DNA of 64,000 nucleotides, from positions 28,788-92,787 of the forward strand of contig NZ_LXYR01000018.1 of assembly GCF_001650195.1 (NCBI RefSeq). The letters are read 5' to 3'. Shown piece by piece: positions 36,165-45,175 of the stretch. How positions within the stretch are numbered: position 1 is the stretch's first letter; each line of letters starts with the position of its first letter. This DNA comes from Phormidesmis priestleyi BC1401. Its GTDB lineage: Bacteria > Cyanobacteriota > Cyanobacteriia > Leptolyngbyales > Leptolyngbyaceae. A model generated the notes under the pieces. The model was not told the DNA's origin and did no database searches. It worked only from the letters and a program-made list of their open reading frames with translations. The translations under genes and the position numbers were made by a program.

Positions 36165-36647
36165 ATGAAAACTACCTCAGCGATCGTAAAGGAAGCCAAA
36201 GTCGAAACCCTCGCTAAACTCTATCTGGAAAGCGATCCGGCGGAAATTTCTGATGCCACGATCACCGCACTGTGTGATTGGCTCTGGACGGAGTTTTATA
36301 GTACCCCGCTCAATCTACAATTCTCATGGTACGAGCGTTACAACAATGCCGCAGAGATGTCTGCCGATATCCAGCAAAGTCATCTTTGGGTGTCTGCCGA
36401 AAATTATGACATGAACCTGGGTCTTAATCCCATCTATAACTTCATCTTTCAGGCAATGCACGACGATGACCACTACCGCACTCACAGCGGTTTTAGCCTA
36501 GAAGGGGAAATCGCAACTTACAATGCCACTGCAAAACGTGCGCCCAGTCTAGATATTCAAAAGATTATCTATTCTGAGAGTGTGTTGAAATCGGCTGCCT
36601 ATATTTTCTTGGGACATGCGCCGATCTCCAAGATTGTCTTTCCATAA
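36165..36647 (+). CDS. Conserved hypothetical protein
   Basis: 160 residues, soluble, no signal peptide. It has AEISDATITALCDWLWTEFYSTPLNLQFSWYERY and a His/Asp-rich centre (QAMHDDDHYRTHSGFSLEGEIATYNA) that could bind a metal. I do not recognise a named family. It precedes the cupin gene by 70 bases on the same strand and may be co-transcribed with it. Confidence 0.7.
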   Translation: MKTTSAIVKEAKVETLAKLYLESDPAEISDATITALCDWLWTEFYSTPLNLQFSWYERYNNAAEMSADIQQSHLWVSAENYDMNLGLNPIYNFIFQAMHDDDHYRTHSGFSLEGEIATYNATAKRAPSLDIQKIIYSESVLKSAAYIFLGHAPISKIVFP

Positions 36648-36717
36648 TTCATAGACAGCATCAATTCACGAGTGTCGTGTTTCACCTTTATCTCTCTGCA
36701 ATATAAGGAGCAATCTC

Positions 36718-37068
36718 ATGACTGCAACCCTAATGTCATCACAAACGACCGCAATTCGTTGGGCGGATATCATTGAGTATTCTCAAACTGGAGCCAAGCG
36801 CAAGATTCTGCTGAAAGATGGAAGCTGCCAATATGTGCTAGTGTCGCTGGCGGCGGGAATGGATATCGCAGAACACACTGCGGGTCGCAATGCTACGGTG
36901 AACGTGATTGAAGGACAAGGCGTGCTGACGCTGGAAAGCAAAGAGATTGTCCTGGAATCGGGAGTCTTTGCCTTTGTACCTGCTAACGCACGCCATGCAA
37001 TTAAAGCAATGACAAATATCGCCTTTTTATTGACGCTCTCTGAACAGATTGCCGATTCCAAGCATTGA
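36718..37068 (+). CDS. Small cupin domain protein
   Basis: 116-residue single-domain cupin. The beta-barrel core is visible as YVLVSLAAGMDIAEHTAGRNATVNVIEGQGVLTLESKEIVLESGVFAFVPANARHAI, containing most of the metal-binding His/Glu positions of cupin motifs 1 and 2. The start follows ATAAGGAGCAATCTC. Small cupins of this shape often sit in stress or detoxification operons. It is convergent with gpmA, with only eight bases between the stop codons. Confidence 0.85.
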   Translation: MTATLMSSQTTAIRWADIIEYSQTGAKRKILLKDGSCQYVLVSLAAGMDIAEHTAGRNATVNVIEGQGVLTLESKEIVLESGVFAFVPANARHAIKAMTNIAFLLTLSEQIADSKH

Positions 37069-37076
37069 CTTTTGTC

Positions 37077-37772
37077 TCAATTCAAAATAACTTTGTGAGT
37101 GATTTGACCCTGAGCATCAATGTCGTAGATGATTGGAATTGCGGTTCCTAACTCAACGTTGACAATCTCCTCTTCGGATAGATTTTCTAAGTGCTTAATG
37201 ATGGCACGGAGTGAGTTTCCATGTGCTGCAATCAACACATTATCTCCGGCGATTAGGTGCGGCAAAATGCGATCGCAGAAAAATGGCACGGTGCGCTTCA
37301 CGGTATCTGACAAACTTTCGCCACCCGGTGGAGCCACAGCATACGATCGTCGCCAGAGTTGCACCTGCTCTTTGCCAAATTTTACGGCGGTTTCTGCTTT
37401 ATTCAATCCTTGCAGTTCGCCATAGTACCGTTCATCCAACATCGCTGTCGGATAAACGGGCAACTCTTGGTCGGGATTGCCCTGGTATTTGTCCCAACCA
37501 TGCCAGTCTTTCTCCTCTACCTCATGCTTAATGATGGGAATTCTGCCATCGCAAATATCATCGACTTCTGTCAAGATGATGATTGCTGTTTCAATGGCAC
37601 GGAACAGTAGACTGGTGAAACAAACTCGGACTTGATAGGTTTCGAGTTTGTCAGCGGCGATCGTGGCTTCTGCTCGTCCCTGTTCGCCCAAGGGAACATC
37701 AACCCATCCTGTAAATCTATTCTCTGCATTCCAAAGGCTTTGTCCATGACGGATCAGAATTAATTTAGCCAT
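37077..37772 (-). CDS. gpmA: 2,3-bisphosphoglycerate-dependent phosphoglycerate mutase
   Basis: Glycolytic enzyme interconverting 3- and 2-phosphoglycerate, 231 residues. The catalytic RHG motif is in LIRHGQSLWNAENRFTGW at residues 5-22. The dPGM signature DERYYGELQGLNKAETAVKFG carries the acid Glu, and the second His is in IAAHGNSLRAIIKHLE. Its ATG overlaps the 3' end of the upstream MFS gene by eight bases, so the two are translated together. It lies in a minus-strand run with lactate dehydrogenase and pyruvate kinase. Confidence 0.93.
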   Translation of the reverse strand: MAKLILIRHGQSLWNAENRFTGWVDVPLGEQGRAEATIAADKLETYQVRVCFTSLLFRAIETAIIILTEVDDICDGRIPIIKHEVEEKDWHGWDKYQGNPDQELPVYPTAMLDERYYGELQGLNKAETAVKFGKEQVQLWRRSYAVAPPGGESLSDTVKRTVPFFCDRILPHLIAGDNVLIAAHGNSLRAIIKHLENLSEEEIVNVELGTAIPIIYDIDAQGQITHKVILN

Positions 37773-38961
37773 TATTTGTTAATTTCCGTATGGGATTTTG
37801 TGGATAAGGAATTGCTACCAAGAAATAAATAATTACAAAAATTGTAATAGTAGCTGTGGTGATAAATGTAGCGGCTACCCCAAATTTGTACCAGATTAAT
37901 CCTGCTAATGAACTGGCAATCATTGTGCAGATGCTTTGAAATCCAGCAAATGTTCCGATCGCAGTGGCAGTATCTTTCTGATCGGTAATATTACTAATCC
38001 ACGCTTTAGAAATTCCTTCTGTTGCAGCCGCGTAAATACCATAGAGCGCAAAGAGTCCGAAGAAAATATATAAATTGGTATTAAAAGACATACCGATATA
38101 TACGATCGCAAATAAGCCAAGCCCAACCACAAATATCTTTTTTAGACCAATTCTGTCAGCCAAAATTCCAATCGGTAATGAGAATAAGGCATAGATAAGA
38201 TTATAGAATATGTATACTCCAATCACCATCGAATCATTTAATCCTGCCTGTTTTGCCCTCAATAAAAGAAATACATCTGAACTATTAAATAGGGTAAAAA
38301 TCAACAGTCCAATTACTACTTTTCGATAAACTAACGGACTTGATGACCAGTAGTTAAGGAAAGAGAAGAACGGGGTTGAAACTTTTTTGGTGACAATACT
38401 TTTTTTGTCTTTGAGCAAAAATGAAGCAACTATAGCCAGAACTCCAGGTAGGAAAGCGAGATAAAATAGGGTTTTATAATCCTTGGGAAAATAATAGAGA
38501 TAAATTAACGCTAGGGTCGGACCAAAAACGGCGCCAAGTGTATCCATTGCCCGATGAAATCCAAAAATTTCGCCTTTTGTTTTGGGGGTTGCTTGATCGG
38601 AGAGTATGGCATCTCTTGCGCCTGTCCTGATTCCCTTGCCGAAGCGGTCAATGGTTCGAGCGCAGAAAATCCAAAGCGGATAAATAGATATCGCCATCAT
38701 TGGCTTAGAAATAGCACTTAATCCATAACCTAGTTGCACAAATGGCATTCGTTTGCCAGAATTATCTGAAAGTTTACCAAAATATCCTTTACTTAATCCC
38801 GCTGTTGCTTCCGCAAAACCCTCTAATATGCCAATCAGAAGCACCGAGAAACCAATACTTTCCAAATAAATTGGCATAATCGGATACAACATTTCGCTAG
38901 CTGTATCAGTAAACAAACTAACAAGTGATAAGATCCAGACTGTTCGTGTGATGTTCTTCAA
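37765..38961 (-). CDS. MFS transporter
   Basis: Major facilitator superfamily carrier, 398 residues, 12 predicted spans. The loop between spans 2 and 3 reads GYFGKLSDNSGKRMPFVQLGYG, and RTIDRFGKGIRTGARDAILSDQATPKTKGEIFGFHRAMDTLGAVFGP follows, typical of a widespread uncharacterised MFS group. The only start in frame is TTG 38961, with no ATG nearby. The DNA is visibly more AT-rich than most neighbours, hinting at acquisition. Its 3' end overlaps gpmA. Export of a fermentation product would fit the context, but the substrate is unknown. Confidence 0.85.
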   Translation of the reverse strand: MKNITRTVWILSLVSLFTDTASEMLYPIMPIYLESIGFSVLLIGILEGFAEATAGLSKGYFGKLSDNSGKRMPFVQLGYGLSAISKPMMAISIYPLWIFCARTIDRFGKGIRTGARDAILSDQATPKTKGEIFGFHRAMDTLGAVFGPTLALIYLYYFPKDYKTLFYLAFLPGVLAIVASFLLKDKKSIVTKKVSTPFFSFLNYWSSSPLVYRKVVIGLLIFTLFNSSDVFLLLRAKQAGLNDSMVIGVYIFYNLIYALFSLPIGILADRIGLKKIFVVGLGLFAIVYIGMSFNTNLYIFFGLFALYGIYAAATEGISKAWISNITDQKDTATAIGTFAGFQSICTMIASSLAGLIWYKFGVAATFITTATITIFVIIYFLVAIPYPQNPIRKLTNNG

Positions 38962-39040
38962 AATTATTGTCTATAATTCTGTTTTAAGGTTGAAACTGAA
39001 AATAAGCTCACAAAATTGATTGGGATTTTTAGCCCCCTTT

Positions 39041-39763
39041 TTAACCCCTATGCGGAATCAGAGAAATCCAAGAAAAGGCAATTCCCCCCATAATTAATAT
39101 CTCAATTATCAAAAGAATGGGATTCTGCTTTTGAAACAGAATATGCTTCTTGATCCAATTGATTAATCGTTGAGGATTTAGCCAAGACTGAATAATTTTA
39201 ATGAGTATCGATGGATTGTCATTGGCACGATGACCAAGATTGAGAATGGATAGCAACAATGGGATGCCGCCAACTCTGGCACTCATAAGCAAATGGGTTG
39301 CTAAACAAGCAAAAATCGCTACCCAAGAAACTAGATGTAACGAGTACCAAACATGAGTTAGTTCACCCCTACTCATCCATCCTTCATCCATCTCTCTCCC
39401 CGACACTAGGGCAAAAGTTGCTGTCAGCAGTAGCAAGGTGTTAGTTATGCGATGCAAGGTATACCACCAAATCGGTTTTCCCACTGCCTGTATTTGTTTG
39501 ATTAAGTTCTCTTGAATTAAGCGACGGCGACCAGCATCGAAGCTGTAGAGAGCGAAAAATGGCATAGAAAGTAAGAATGCTCTGCCAAACAGCTTATGAA
39601 TACCCATAATTTTGGGAACCACAGGTATTGGTAAATGCCCAATTCTTCCGTCATAGACGTTGTAGATTAAAACTCCAGTGAGGATGGCAATAATGATAAG
39701 GGCGGCGATCGCCCCATGCAGTATCCTGAAAGCTAATGGCTGATAAGGTTGAGATTGTGCCAT
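39041..39763 (-). CDS. Cytochrome b-like di-haem membrane protein
   Basis: About 240-residue membrane protein resembling cytochrome b/b6-type subunits of dehydrogenases. Four core helices carry His residues: FRILHGAIAALIIIAILTGVLIYN, VPKIMGIHKLFGRAFLLSMPFFALY, WYTLHRITNTLLLLTATFAL and WYSLHLVSWVAIFACLATHLLMSA. The loop YDGRIGHLPIPVVP is conserved in this group. The ATG at 39763 gives the usual start; an upstream ATG at 39799 is possible. A role as a membrane electron carrier near lactate and pyruvate metabolism is inferred from position. Confidence 0.72.
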   Translation of the reverse strand: MAQSQPYQPLAFRILHGAIAALIIIAILTGVLIYNVYDGRIGHLPIPVVPKIMGIHKLFGRAFLLSMPFFALYSFDAGRRRLIQENLIKQIQAVGKPIWWYTLHRITNTLLLLTATFALVSGREMDEGWMSRGELTHVWYSLHLVSWVAIFACLATHLLMSARVGGIPLLLSILNLGHRANDNPSILIKIIQSWLNPQRLINWIKKHILFQKQNPILLIIEILIMGGIAFSWISLIPHRG

Positions 39764-39827
39764 TTGAATCGATTCAAAGTTTTTTTGGGGAAGCCTCATA
39801 TTTAGCACAAATTCTTAGATAATTTGA

Positions 39828-40817
39828 CTAAAGCGCCAGCGTGTCAAAAATGTCACGTAGAATCTTTGCGGAATGAATCAACTGCCGTTGTTCGATCTCA
39901 TTGAGTGCAAGATTGACCGTCTTAATCACACCTTTTTCGTTCACGACAGAGGGTAGGCTGAGACAAACATCACGAATGCCATAGAAATCATTCACCAGAG
40001 AACTAACGGTAAGGACGCGCTCTTGTCCGTGCAGGATGGCTTTGACAATTTCAGTCGCTGCCAGCCCAATGGCGTAGGAAGTCGATCCTTTGCGTTTGAG
40101 GATTTCATAGCCAGCGTTTTTAACCCGCTCAGAAATCTCATCTAGTTCGGCATTGTCTGGTGCAGGGCTGTTTTCTCGATCGTACAGAGGCATTCCGGCA
40201 ATGTTCACCTTGCTCCAAACAGGCACTTCACTATCGCCATGTTCACCAATGATGTAAGCATGAACGCTGTGGGGATCAATGCCCATCTTGTGTGCCAGCA
40301 GCGTCCGAAACCGGGCAGAGTCGAGGACTGTCCCAGAGCCAATCACTCTAGCAGCCGGAAAACCAGAGAGCTTGAGCGTCACATAGGTCATGATGTCTAC
40401 CGGATTGCTCACAATCAGTAGCATGGCATTGGGACAATATTTGACGACATCGGCGATCAAGCTCTCAAAGATAGCAACATTGCGAACCACTAGATCCAAT
40501 CGGCTCTCTCCCGGTTTCTGACTGGCTCCAGCCGTAATAATCACTAGATCAGCATTCTGTCCGACATCGGCAACAGTGCCCGCTTTAACCTCAACAGGTG
40601 CGACAAAAGGAACGCCATGCATCAGATCCATGACCTCTCCCTGAAGCCGCTCTGTCTGAGTATCTTGAAGAATCAACTCATCAAAACAGTTCTGAATCAT
40701 CATGGAATAAGCGCACGCCATTCCCACCTGCCCAGCACCAATAATCACCCCTTTGCGGGGACGGATGCTGACGTTAGTTTCAACACTGAGATTGGGTGTA
40801 AAGAGGGTTTCAAACAT
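39828..40817 (-). CDS. ldh: L-lactate dehydrogenase
   Basis: NAD-dependent L-lactate dehydrogenase, 329 residues, cytosolic. The nucleotide fold [14 protein letters not shown] is at about residues 27-40. The substrate loop [14 protein letters not shown] has Gln100 at the position that selects lactate/pyruvate; malate dehydrogenases have Arg there. The catalytic loop [14 protein letters not shown] with His193 is intact. It would regenerate NAD by reducing pyruvate during dark fermentation. It is the second gene of a minus-strand run after an unusual pyruvate kinase. Confidence 0.93.
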   Translation of the reverse strand: MFETLFTPNLSVETNVSIRPRKGVIIGAGQVGMACAYSMMIQNCFDELILQDTQTERLQGEVMDLMHGVPFVAPVEVKAGTVADVGQNADLVIITAGASQKPGESRLDLVVRNVAIFESLIADVVKYCPNAMLLIVSNPVDIMTYVTLKLSGFPAARVIGSGTVLDSARFRTLLAHKMGIDPHSVHAYIIGEHGDSEVPVWSKVNIAGMPLYDRENSPAPDNAELDEISERVKNAGYEILKRKGSTSYAIGLAATEIVKAILHGQERVLTVSSLVNDFYGIRDVCLSLPSVVNEKGVIKTVNLALNEIEQRQLIHSAKILRDIFDTLAL

Positions 40818-40858
40818 ATTTATTAGGCTCCTGCAACAACTTCTAAGGAATGACGCAC

Positions 40859-42376
40859 TTACCAGGAGTGGAGCGCCCGGAGTTGCGGTGTTTTCTTCAA
40901 TTGATGTTCTTGCATCCGCGCTAAGACATCATCCAAAATTGTTACGGCTTCAGCAACAAATGGTCCTTTGTTGAGCATGACGCACTCAGCCCGCTCTGCC
41001 ATTGCTGCATCCGTCATTTCTGCTCGTGAGGGAATGCCCTTTTTCACCAGGTTTTCTAGCACCTGAGTTGCCCAAATCACTGGGATATGCGCCGCCTCAC
41101 AGAGCCAGAGAATTTCTTCCTGGAGTTCGGCTAATCGTTGATACCCGATCGCGATCGCTAAATCACCTCTCGCAATCATCACGGCAAAGGGCTGTTGTCC
41201 TGCCGCTTGCACAATCAATTCAGGTAGATGACTGACCGCTTGGGGCGTTTCAATCTTAGCCATAATCGCGATTTCGCGGGGTTGAGGCATCCGTGCAGCT
41301 AACTCCTGCTGAAGGAGCTTAATATCATCGGCAGTTTGCACAAAGGAATAGCCCACAATGTCGGCATGGGCAGCGACAAAATCTAAATCCTGTCGGTCTT
41401 TATCGGTCAATGAACTGAGTTGTAGATCCGTACCGGGAAAGTTAAGCCCTTTGTCTGGCAGCAGTTTACTTCCCTTCAAACTCGCATGGGTGATGCGTAG
41501 AAGAACGCCCTTTGCGCTGAGAGATTCCACCCGCGCTCCAATGCGACCATCATCAATCCAGGCGGTTGCACCCACTTGTAAGCGATCGAGAACTTCGGGC
41601 AAAGTACACGTTGCTTGAAAACAGATCGTATCTTTCGGACTAGGCAAATCATGGGTTAAGACCAGACATTCCCCTCGAAAGATGCGATGTTTTTGATCGG
41701 GCGAGACCACCGCACCCAGCCGGGGTTTCGGACCTGCTAGATCCATTAAAACTTTGCAGGTCTGTTTGGTTTCAGTTTCTGCGCGACGAACATTGTCAAT
41801 CATCGCTTTCCAAAGATCAGCACGATCGTGGGCACAGTTAACGCGGACACAGTTGGTTCCTCGCTGAAGCAGATCTCGCACAAATTCGTAGTTGCTGGCG
41901 GCTTCTGATGGCAATGTCACCATGATTCGGACTCGGCGATGCGCTAAAGTCTGACCAAACACAGCCTCGGTATGTTGTTGAAGTAAGCAATCTCCCTCCA
42001 AAAACGCCTCGATCGTAGGGCGGCTAGTCGTGGACTTGATCTGACAGATTGCTTCTAGCGTTGCAATAACCGCATCTAAGCTAGGGATGACTCGCGCTTC
42101 TAGACGACCGAGTGAGGACAATCCCCAAGGTATTAAGGCAGCTTGCAGTGGGCGGAGGTCGTGTCGGCGTAGCGCCACGTAGTGAGCAAGATTGAGTTCA
42201 CTGCTGAGAAATACCTGACGCTGAATCTGCGATCGCCACGGATCAAAAATCTCTTGCCCTTCCTGAACTACAATCTGCCGCAGTTTTTGCAATGTCTCTA
42301 GCAAGACGCATGGGTTATACAGATCTAACGCGGAGTAGTCAAGCTCCTGGTCACGTTCTAGAGTGGAAACCGCCAT
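40859..42376 (-). CDS. Atypical pyruvate kinase
   Basis: 505-residue pyruvate kinase-like protein with unusual architecture. The first roughly 145 residues are an extra helical domain. The PK barrel then begins [41 protein letters not shown], with the B-domain in the middle. Catalytic segments are [14 protein letters not shown] (Lys and Glu) and [17 protein letters not shown], and [44 protein letters not shown]. The usual SGETA is replaced by NKGPF, and the C-terminal allosteric domain is missing. It sits just upstream of ldh. It may supply pyruvate in a regulation-free way, but activity is unproven. Confidence 0.82.
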   Translation of the reverse strand: MAVSTLERDQELDYSALDLYNPCVLLETLQKLRQIVVQEGQEIFDPWRSQIQRQVFLSSELNLAHYVALRRHDLRPLQAALIPWGLSSLGRLEARVIPSLDAVIATLEAICQIKSTTSRPTIEAFLEGDCLLQQHTEAVFGQTLAHRRVRIMVTLPSEAASNYEFVRDLLQRGTNCVRVNCAHDRADLWKAMIDNVRRAETETKQTCKVLMDLAGPKPRLGAVVSPDQKHRIFRGECLVLTHDLPSPKDTICFQATCTLPEVLDRLQVGATAWIDDGRIGARVESLSAKGVLLRITHASLKGSKLLPDKGLNFPGTDLQLSSLTDKDRQDLDFVAAHADIVGYSFVQTADDIKLLQQELAARMPQPREIAIMAKIETPQAVSHLPELIVQAAGQQPFAVMIARGDLAIAIGYQRLAELQEEILWLCEAAHIPVIWATQVLENLVKKGIPSRAEMTDAAMAERAECVMLNKGPFVAEAVTILDDVLARMQEHQLKKTPQLRALHSW

Positions 42377-42538
42377 AAGATAGCCTCTTAAAAAAACTGC
42401 GCTAAAACTCTATTTTGTTTTGCTATGAGAACTTTCAGTTAGGAAACGGATTGAAGCAACAGAAAGTATTCTTTTAGGACTACCGTAGAGCGTTGGGATA
42501 CAAAATGCGTGCATCGAACCAGCAACTACTCAGCACAG

Positions 42539-43087
42539 CTACTCCCTTGAAGCAGAGAGGGTCTGCCACTCTTGGACAAAGGATGGTGGCACGGATAGCT
42601 GAATGTCCTCACTATCGATCGTTGGCAGCGTCAAGCTGAGGGGAACTTCTGGCTGTAACTGTGCTAACAACGGCTGAAGATCATACTCTCCGACATTCGA
42701 TTCGGGAGCGGATAAATCGGTAAAAATAAGGCTGGAGTTATCATCAGCAGTTAACACTTCACCCATAGAATTAGTCAACAGCAAGGGTTTACTGCGGTCA
42801 ATTTCCACAACACCGGGGAATCCCACTAAACGCAATTCAAAACTTGTTTTGTCATTAAGGGAGACACGTTTAAAGGCAATCGCCTGCCAGCTATTTCCGT
42901 GCTGATCTTTGAGGGTTTGCCGAGATTGGTAAACCATTTGTCCTGGGGCTTCCTCTATTTGCCTAATTGCTGCGGCTGCATCGGGAGTCGTGCCTATCCC
43001 TATTACTAACCCCAAAAACACAGTCAACGCTAGGCTTGCCAGTAATAGAAACTGAGCAAGTATTTTTCTGATGACATATCCGAGCAT
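42539..43087 (-). CDS. DUF3122 family exported protein
   Basis: 182-residue cyanobacterial protein with an N-terminal membrane segment or signal (FLLLASLALTVFLGLVIGIG). The family core IRQIEEAPGQMVYQSRQTLKDQHGNSWQAIAFKR follows, then SKPLLLTNSMGEVLTADDNSSLIF. It is most likely periplasmic or lumenal. It starts at ATG 43087 after AAAGAGGAATTTTT. The rhodanese gene ends 25 bases before it in the same orientation, so the two may be one transcript. Function unknown. Confidence 0.8.
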   Translation of the reverse strand: MLGYVIRKILAQFLLLASLALTVFLGLVIGIGTTPDAAAAIRQIEEAPGQMVYQSRQTLKDQHGNSWQAIAFKRVSLNDKTSFELRLVGFPGVVEIDRSKPLLLTNSMGEVLTADDNSSLIFTDLSAPESNVGEYDLQPLLAQLQPEVPLSLTLPTIDSEDIQLSVPPSFVQEWQTLSASRE

Positions 43088-43111
43088 AAAAATTCCTCTT
43101 TTTGATTAAAC

Positions 43112-43576
43112 CTACTTTTCTAAAGGTTCTCCTGCCGCTTTCCAACCTTGAAGGCTAGGAGGAAAAGCCCGGGCATTAGTATGTCCTAACATTTGTAACG
43201 TCATCACTCCCATTGCCGTTCGATAGCCTGTCGCGCAATAGAGAATTACGGGGCGATCACTAGGAATTTTATCAAGATTGGCGATTAAGGTTTGCAAGGG
43301 GATGTTGATGGCATTTGGAATGTGACCGGAGCGATATTCAGAAGGCTGTCTGACATCAATCAATGTGGCATTATCGCTCTTGACAATACTTTTGAGAGCG
43401 TCTGTATTTGCGATCGCGTAATAATCGCTAGGCAGAGAAGTTAAAAAATGATCGATCGCTTCTGATAATTGAGCTTCGGGCATTGAATTAGCAGCGGTGA
43501 CTGGCATGGGTGCTATCTCCAAAGTCCAAATAAACAGTAACGTTCCCAGTAATAATGTCAGAAAAAGTCTCTTCAT
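43112..43576 (-). CDS. Exported rhodanese-like protein
   Basis: About 154 residues with a signal peptide (MKRLFLTLLLGTLLFIWTLEIAP, cleaved near VTAANS) and a single rhodanese domain. Recognisable parts are NATLIDVRQPSEYRSGHIPNAINIPLQTL and the active-site loop ILYCATGYRTAMGVMTL with catalytic Cys. It could move sulfur or sense thiols in the periplasm. The ATG at 43576 is chosen because it exposes the signal peptide. Neighbours are the DUF3122 gene downstream and, upstream, a broken small membrane gene and the DUF305 gene. Confidence 0.85.
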   Translation of the reverse strand: MKRLFLTLLLGTLLFIWTLEIAPMPVTAANSMPEAQLSEAIDHFLTSLPSDYYAIANTDALKSIVKSDNATLIDVRQPSEYRSGHIPNAINIPLQTLIANLDKIPSDRPVILYCATGYRTAMGVMTLQMLGHTNARAFPPSLQGWKAAGEPLEK

Positions 43577-43802
43577 ACTGCACCATTTGTCATCATCTGA
43601 CTCAAAATCTTTTGGACAATTTGCACTCCTGTCACAGCTTAAATCCACAGGGTAATGGGGTGGAAGAAGCTGAGATAGGGCTTGAGTGCTGCTAGACTAT
43701 CAAAACTCATAACGGTTATCTCCAAAGCTCTTGAGTCTATGAAATTTGCTCGATCTTGAAGATGAAGATTGCTTGATTTGAATTAAAAACGCCGATCTCC
43801 AA

Positions 43803-43876
43803 TTTCTATCCTGACAGGCTGTTGGGTTATTTACTGGATGAATTGGATGAATTGATTGAACACGTTACAAAACTTA
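43803..43876 (+). repeat. Copy 1 of dispersed coding-like repeat
   Basis: Read on the plus strand, this stretch translates as YPDRLLGYLLDELDELIEHV and aligns base by base with copy 2 at 44791. It lies upstream of the minus-strand rhodanese gene and reads away from it, as do all six copies relative to the gene they precede. Confidence 0.55.
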
Positions 43877-43902
43877 AACCACTAGCAGTTTTCTTTCTCC
43901 TT

Positions 43903-44046
43903 CTACCTGACAATAGCGGCTAACACCAACAGTAATACGATCAGCAGAGTTTGAATGCCTAGCAAGCCTGCAAGCGGAAGCGATTTGATCTAGGTGGAAG
44001 CGATCTTCCCTACCGTGAGAGGCAACACCCCAAAAAGTCCTTTCAT
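43903..44046 (-). pseudogene. Small membrane protein with in-frame amber codon
   Basis: Starts at ATG 44046 behind an AAAGGGGGATTC site and reads MKGLFGVLPLTVGKIAST, then TAG at 43990-43992, then IKSLPLAGLLGIQTLLIVLL and LVLAAIVR to the stop at 43903. The second part is a convincing membrane span, so the original product was a 47-residue membrane peptide now interrupted, most simply by a CAG-to-TAG change. It lies just downstream of the DUF305 gene. Confidence 0.5.
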
Positions 44047-44076
44047 TTTGAATCCCCCTTTTGAGCAGGAAGATGG

Positions 44077-44736
44077 CTACCTGAACCAGGCTTGCTGCCA
44101 CTGCTGCATTTGCTTGATTTCAACCGTCTGACTTTTAATAATGGACTGCGCCAGAGTGCGAATTTCGGGACGAGTTCTCTGATTCAGCACCATCTGAGCC
44201 ATGTGAACTGCCATCAGATGATGAGGGATCATCTGATAGATGAATTCTTTGTCAAAGTCTGAAGCATTCTTGAGAACAATGAGGTCAGTATGCATCATGC
44301 CATTTTGGGTCATCATGCCCTGCCCCATGCCTTGACCACTACCCATCATGCCTTGACCATTCCCCATCATGCCTGTTCCCATGGCTACCTGCGGTACATC
44401 TTTGCCGTACCAGGCTTTGTACCAGCCCCGCATTTGTTGGATCTCGCGGGTCTGATCCCGCTTGATTGCTGCTGCCAATTTTTTAATTTCAGGACGTTTG
44501 GCATCGATCATCGCCAAGTTTGCCATTTCCACTGCATCCTGGTGATGGGGAATCATCATCTCAATAAAATGCTGATCGGGTCGAGTCATCATGCTGCTCT
44601 GGGGAGCAGGAGCTTGAGTTCTGGCAGGCTGATCTGGATGAATTGATTGAGCCTGGGTGCGATTTGCAATCAGTAATCCTGCCAAACCACCGCTTGTTAA
44701 TAATCCTACAAAACTATAGATAATCGTCTTGTTCAT
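44077..44736 (-). CDS. DUF305 protein, CopM-like
   Basis: 219-residue exported protein with a signal peptide (MNKTIIYSFVGLLTSGGLAGLLIANRTQAQ). Two DUF305 halves each carry the repeated pattern: FIEMMIPHHQDAVEMANLAMI...EIKKLAAAIKRDQTREIQQMRGWY and FIYQMIPHHLMAVHMAQMVLNQRTRPEIRTLAQSIIKSQTVEIKQMQQW. Between them is a Met/Gly linker (MGTGMMGNGQGMMGSGQGMGQGMM). The His and Met clusters fit copper binding; a cyanobacterial DUF305 protein, CopM of Synechocystis, is a periplasmic copper-resistance factor. No copper ATPase or copRS pair is adjacent. Confidence 0.82.
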   Translation of the reverse strand: MNKTIIYSFVGLLTSGGLAGLLIANRTQAQSIHPDQPARTQAPAPQSSMMTRPDQHFIEMMIPHHQDAVEMANLAMIDAKRPEIKKLAAAIKRDQTREIQQMRGWYKAWYGKDVPQVAMGTGMMGNGQGMMGSGQGMGQGMMTQNGMMHTDLIVLKNASDFDKEFIYQMIPHHLMAVHMAQMVLNQRTRPEIRTLAQSIIKSQTVEIKQMQQWQQAWFR

Positions 44737-44790
44737 GATTTTATTGACTTACCTGTATGAGAGGAACGAATGTCCATATTTCTACTGTTA

Positions 44791-44857
44791 TCCTGACGGA
44801 CGGCTGGGTTATTTGCTGAATGAATTGCATGAATTGATTAAGCATGTTGCAAAACTT
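44791..44857 (+). repeat. Copy 2 of dispersed coding-like repeat
   Basis: Plus-strand translation YPDGRLGYLLNELHELIKHV closely matches copy 1 (43803). It lies 55 bases upstream of the minus-strand DUF305 gene. Confidence 0.55.
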
Positions 44858-44971
44858 ATCATTGCTATGAATTCTTTTTTTCTTCCCTCTTTGGTCTGAA
44901 TTCCGGTGTTTCTAAATGCAAGTATCTTCTCGTTACCAAACTCCAGCTTAGTAACCAGGGGATCGATCGTA

Positions 44972-45175
44972 ATGAGGAAATCGAGAAGCTCAGTACGACC
45001 ATTGCCAATTGAGGATCTCAGGCGTATCCTCTCTGTGTTGCGTGATGTGTTGCCTGTGATCGATGAGCTTGTCGCGGAGAAGCTGTTTAGCTTGAGCATG
45101 AATCGCTTGGAGTTGGGGGACGCAGTGACCTCTTTGTTTGTGGAGTTCCAACAGACATACTTGCTGAACTCATGA
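44972..45175 (+). CDS. Possible small helical protein
   Basis: Frame from ATG 44972 encodes about 67 residues with a regular helical pattern: IEDLRRILSVLRDVLPVIDELVAEKLFSLSMNRLELGDAVTSLFVEF. The ribosome-binding site is weak, no family is recognised, and the opposite strand is also open (44809-45258). It fills an otherwise empty 430-base gap. Low confidence. Confidence 0.25.
   Translation: MRKSRSSVRPLPIEDLRRILSVLRDVLPVIDELVAEKLFSLSMNRLELGDAVTSLFVEFQQTYLLNS

Noticed and set aside
43874..44101. 75-codon open frame on the minus strand
   Set aside because: Lies in a different frame over the broken small membrane gene and the end of the DUF305 gene. The other frame has the ribosome-binding site and the membrane span.
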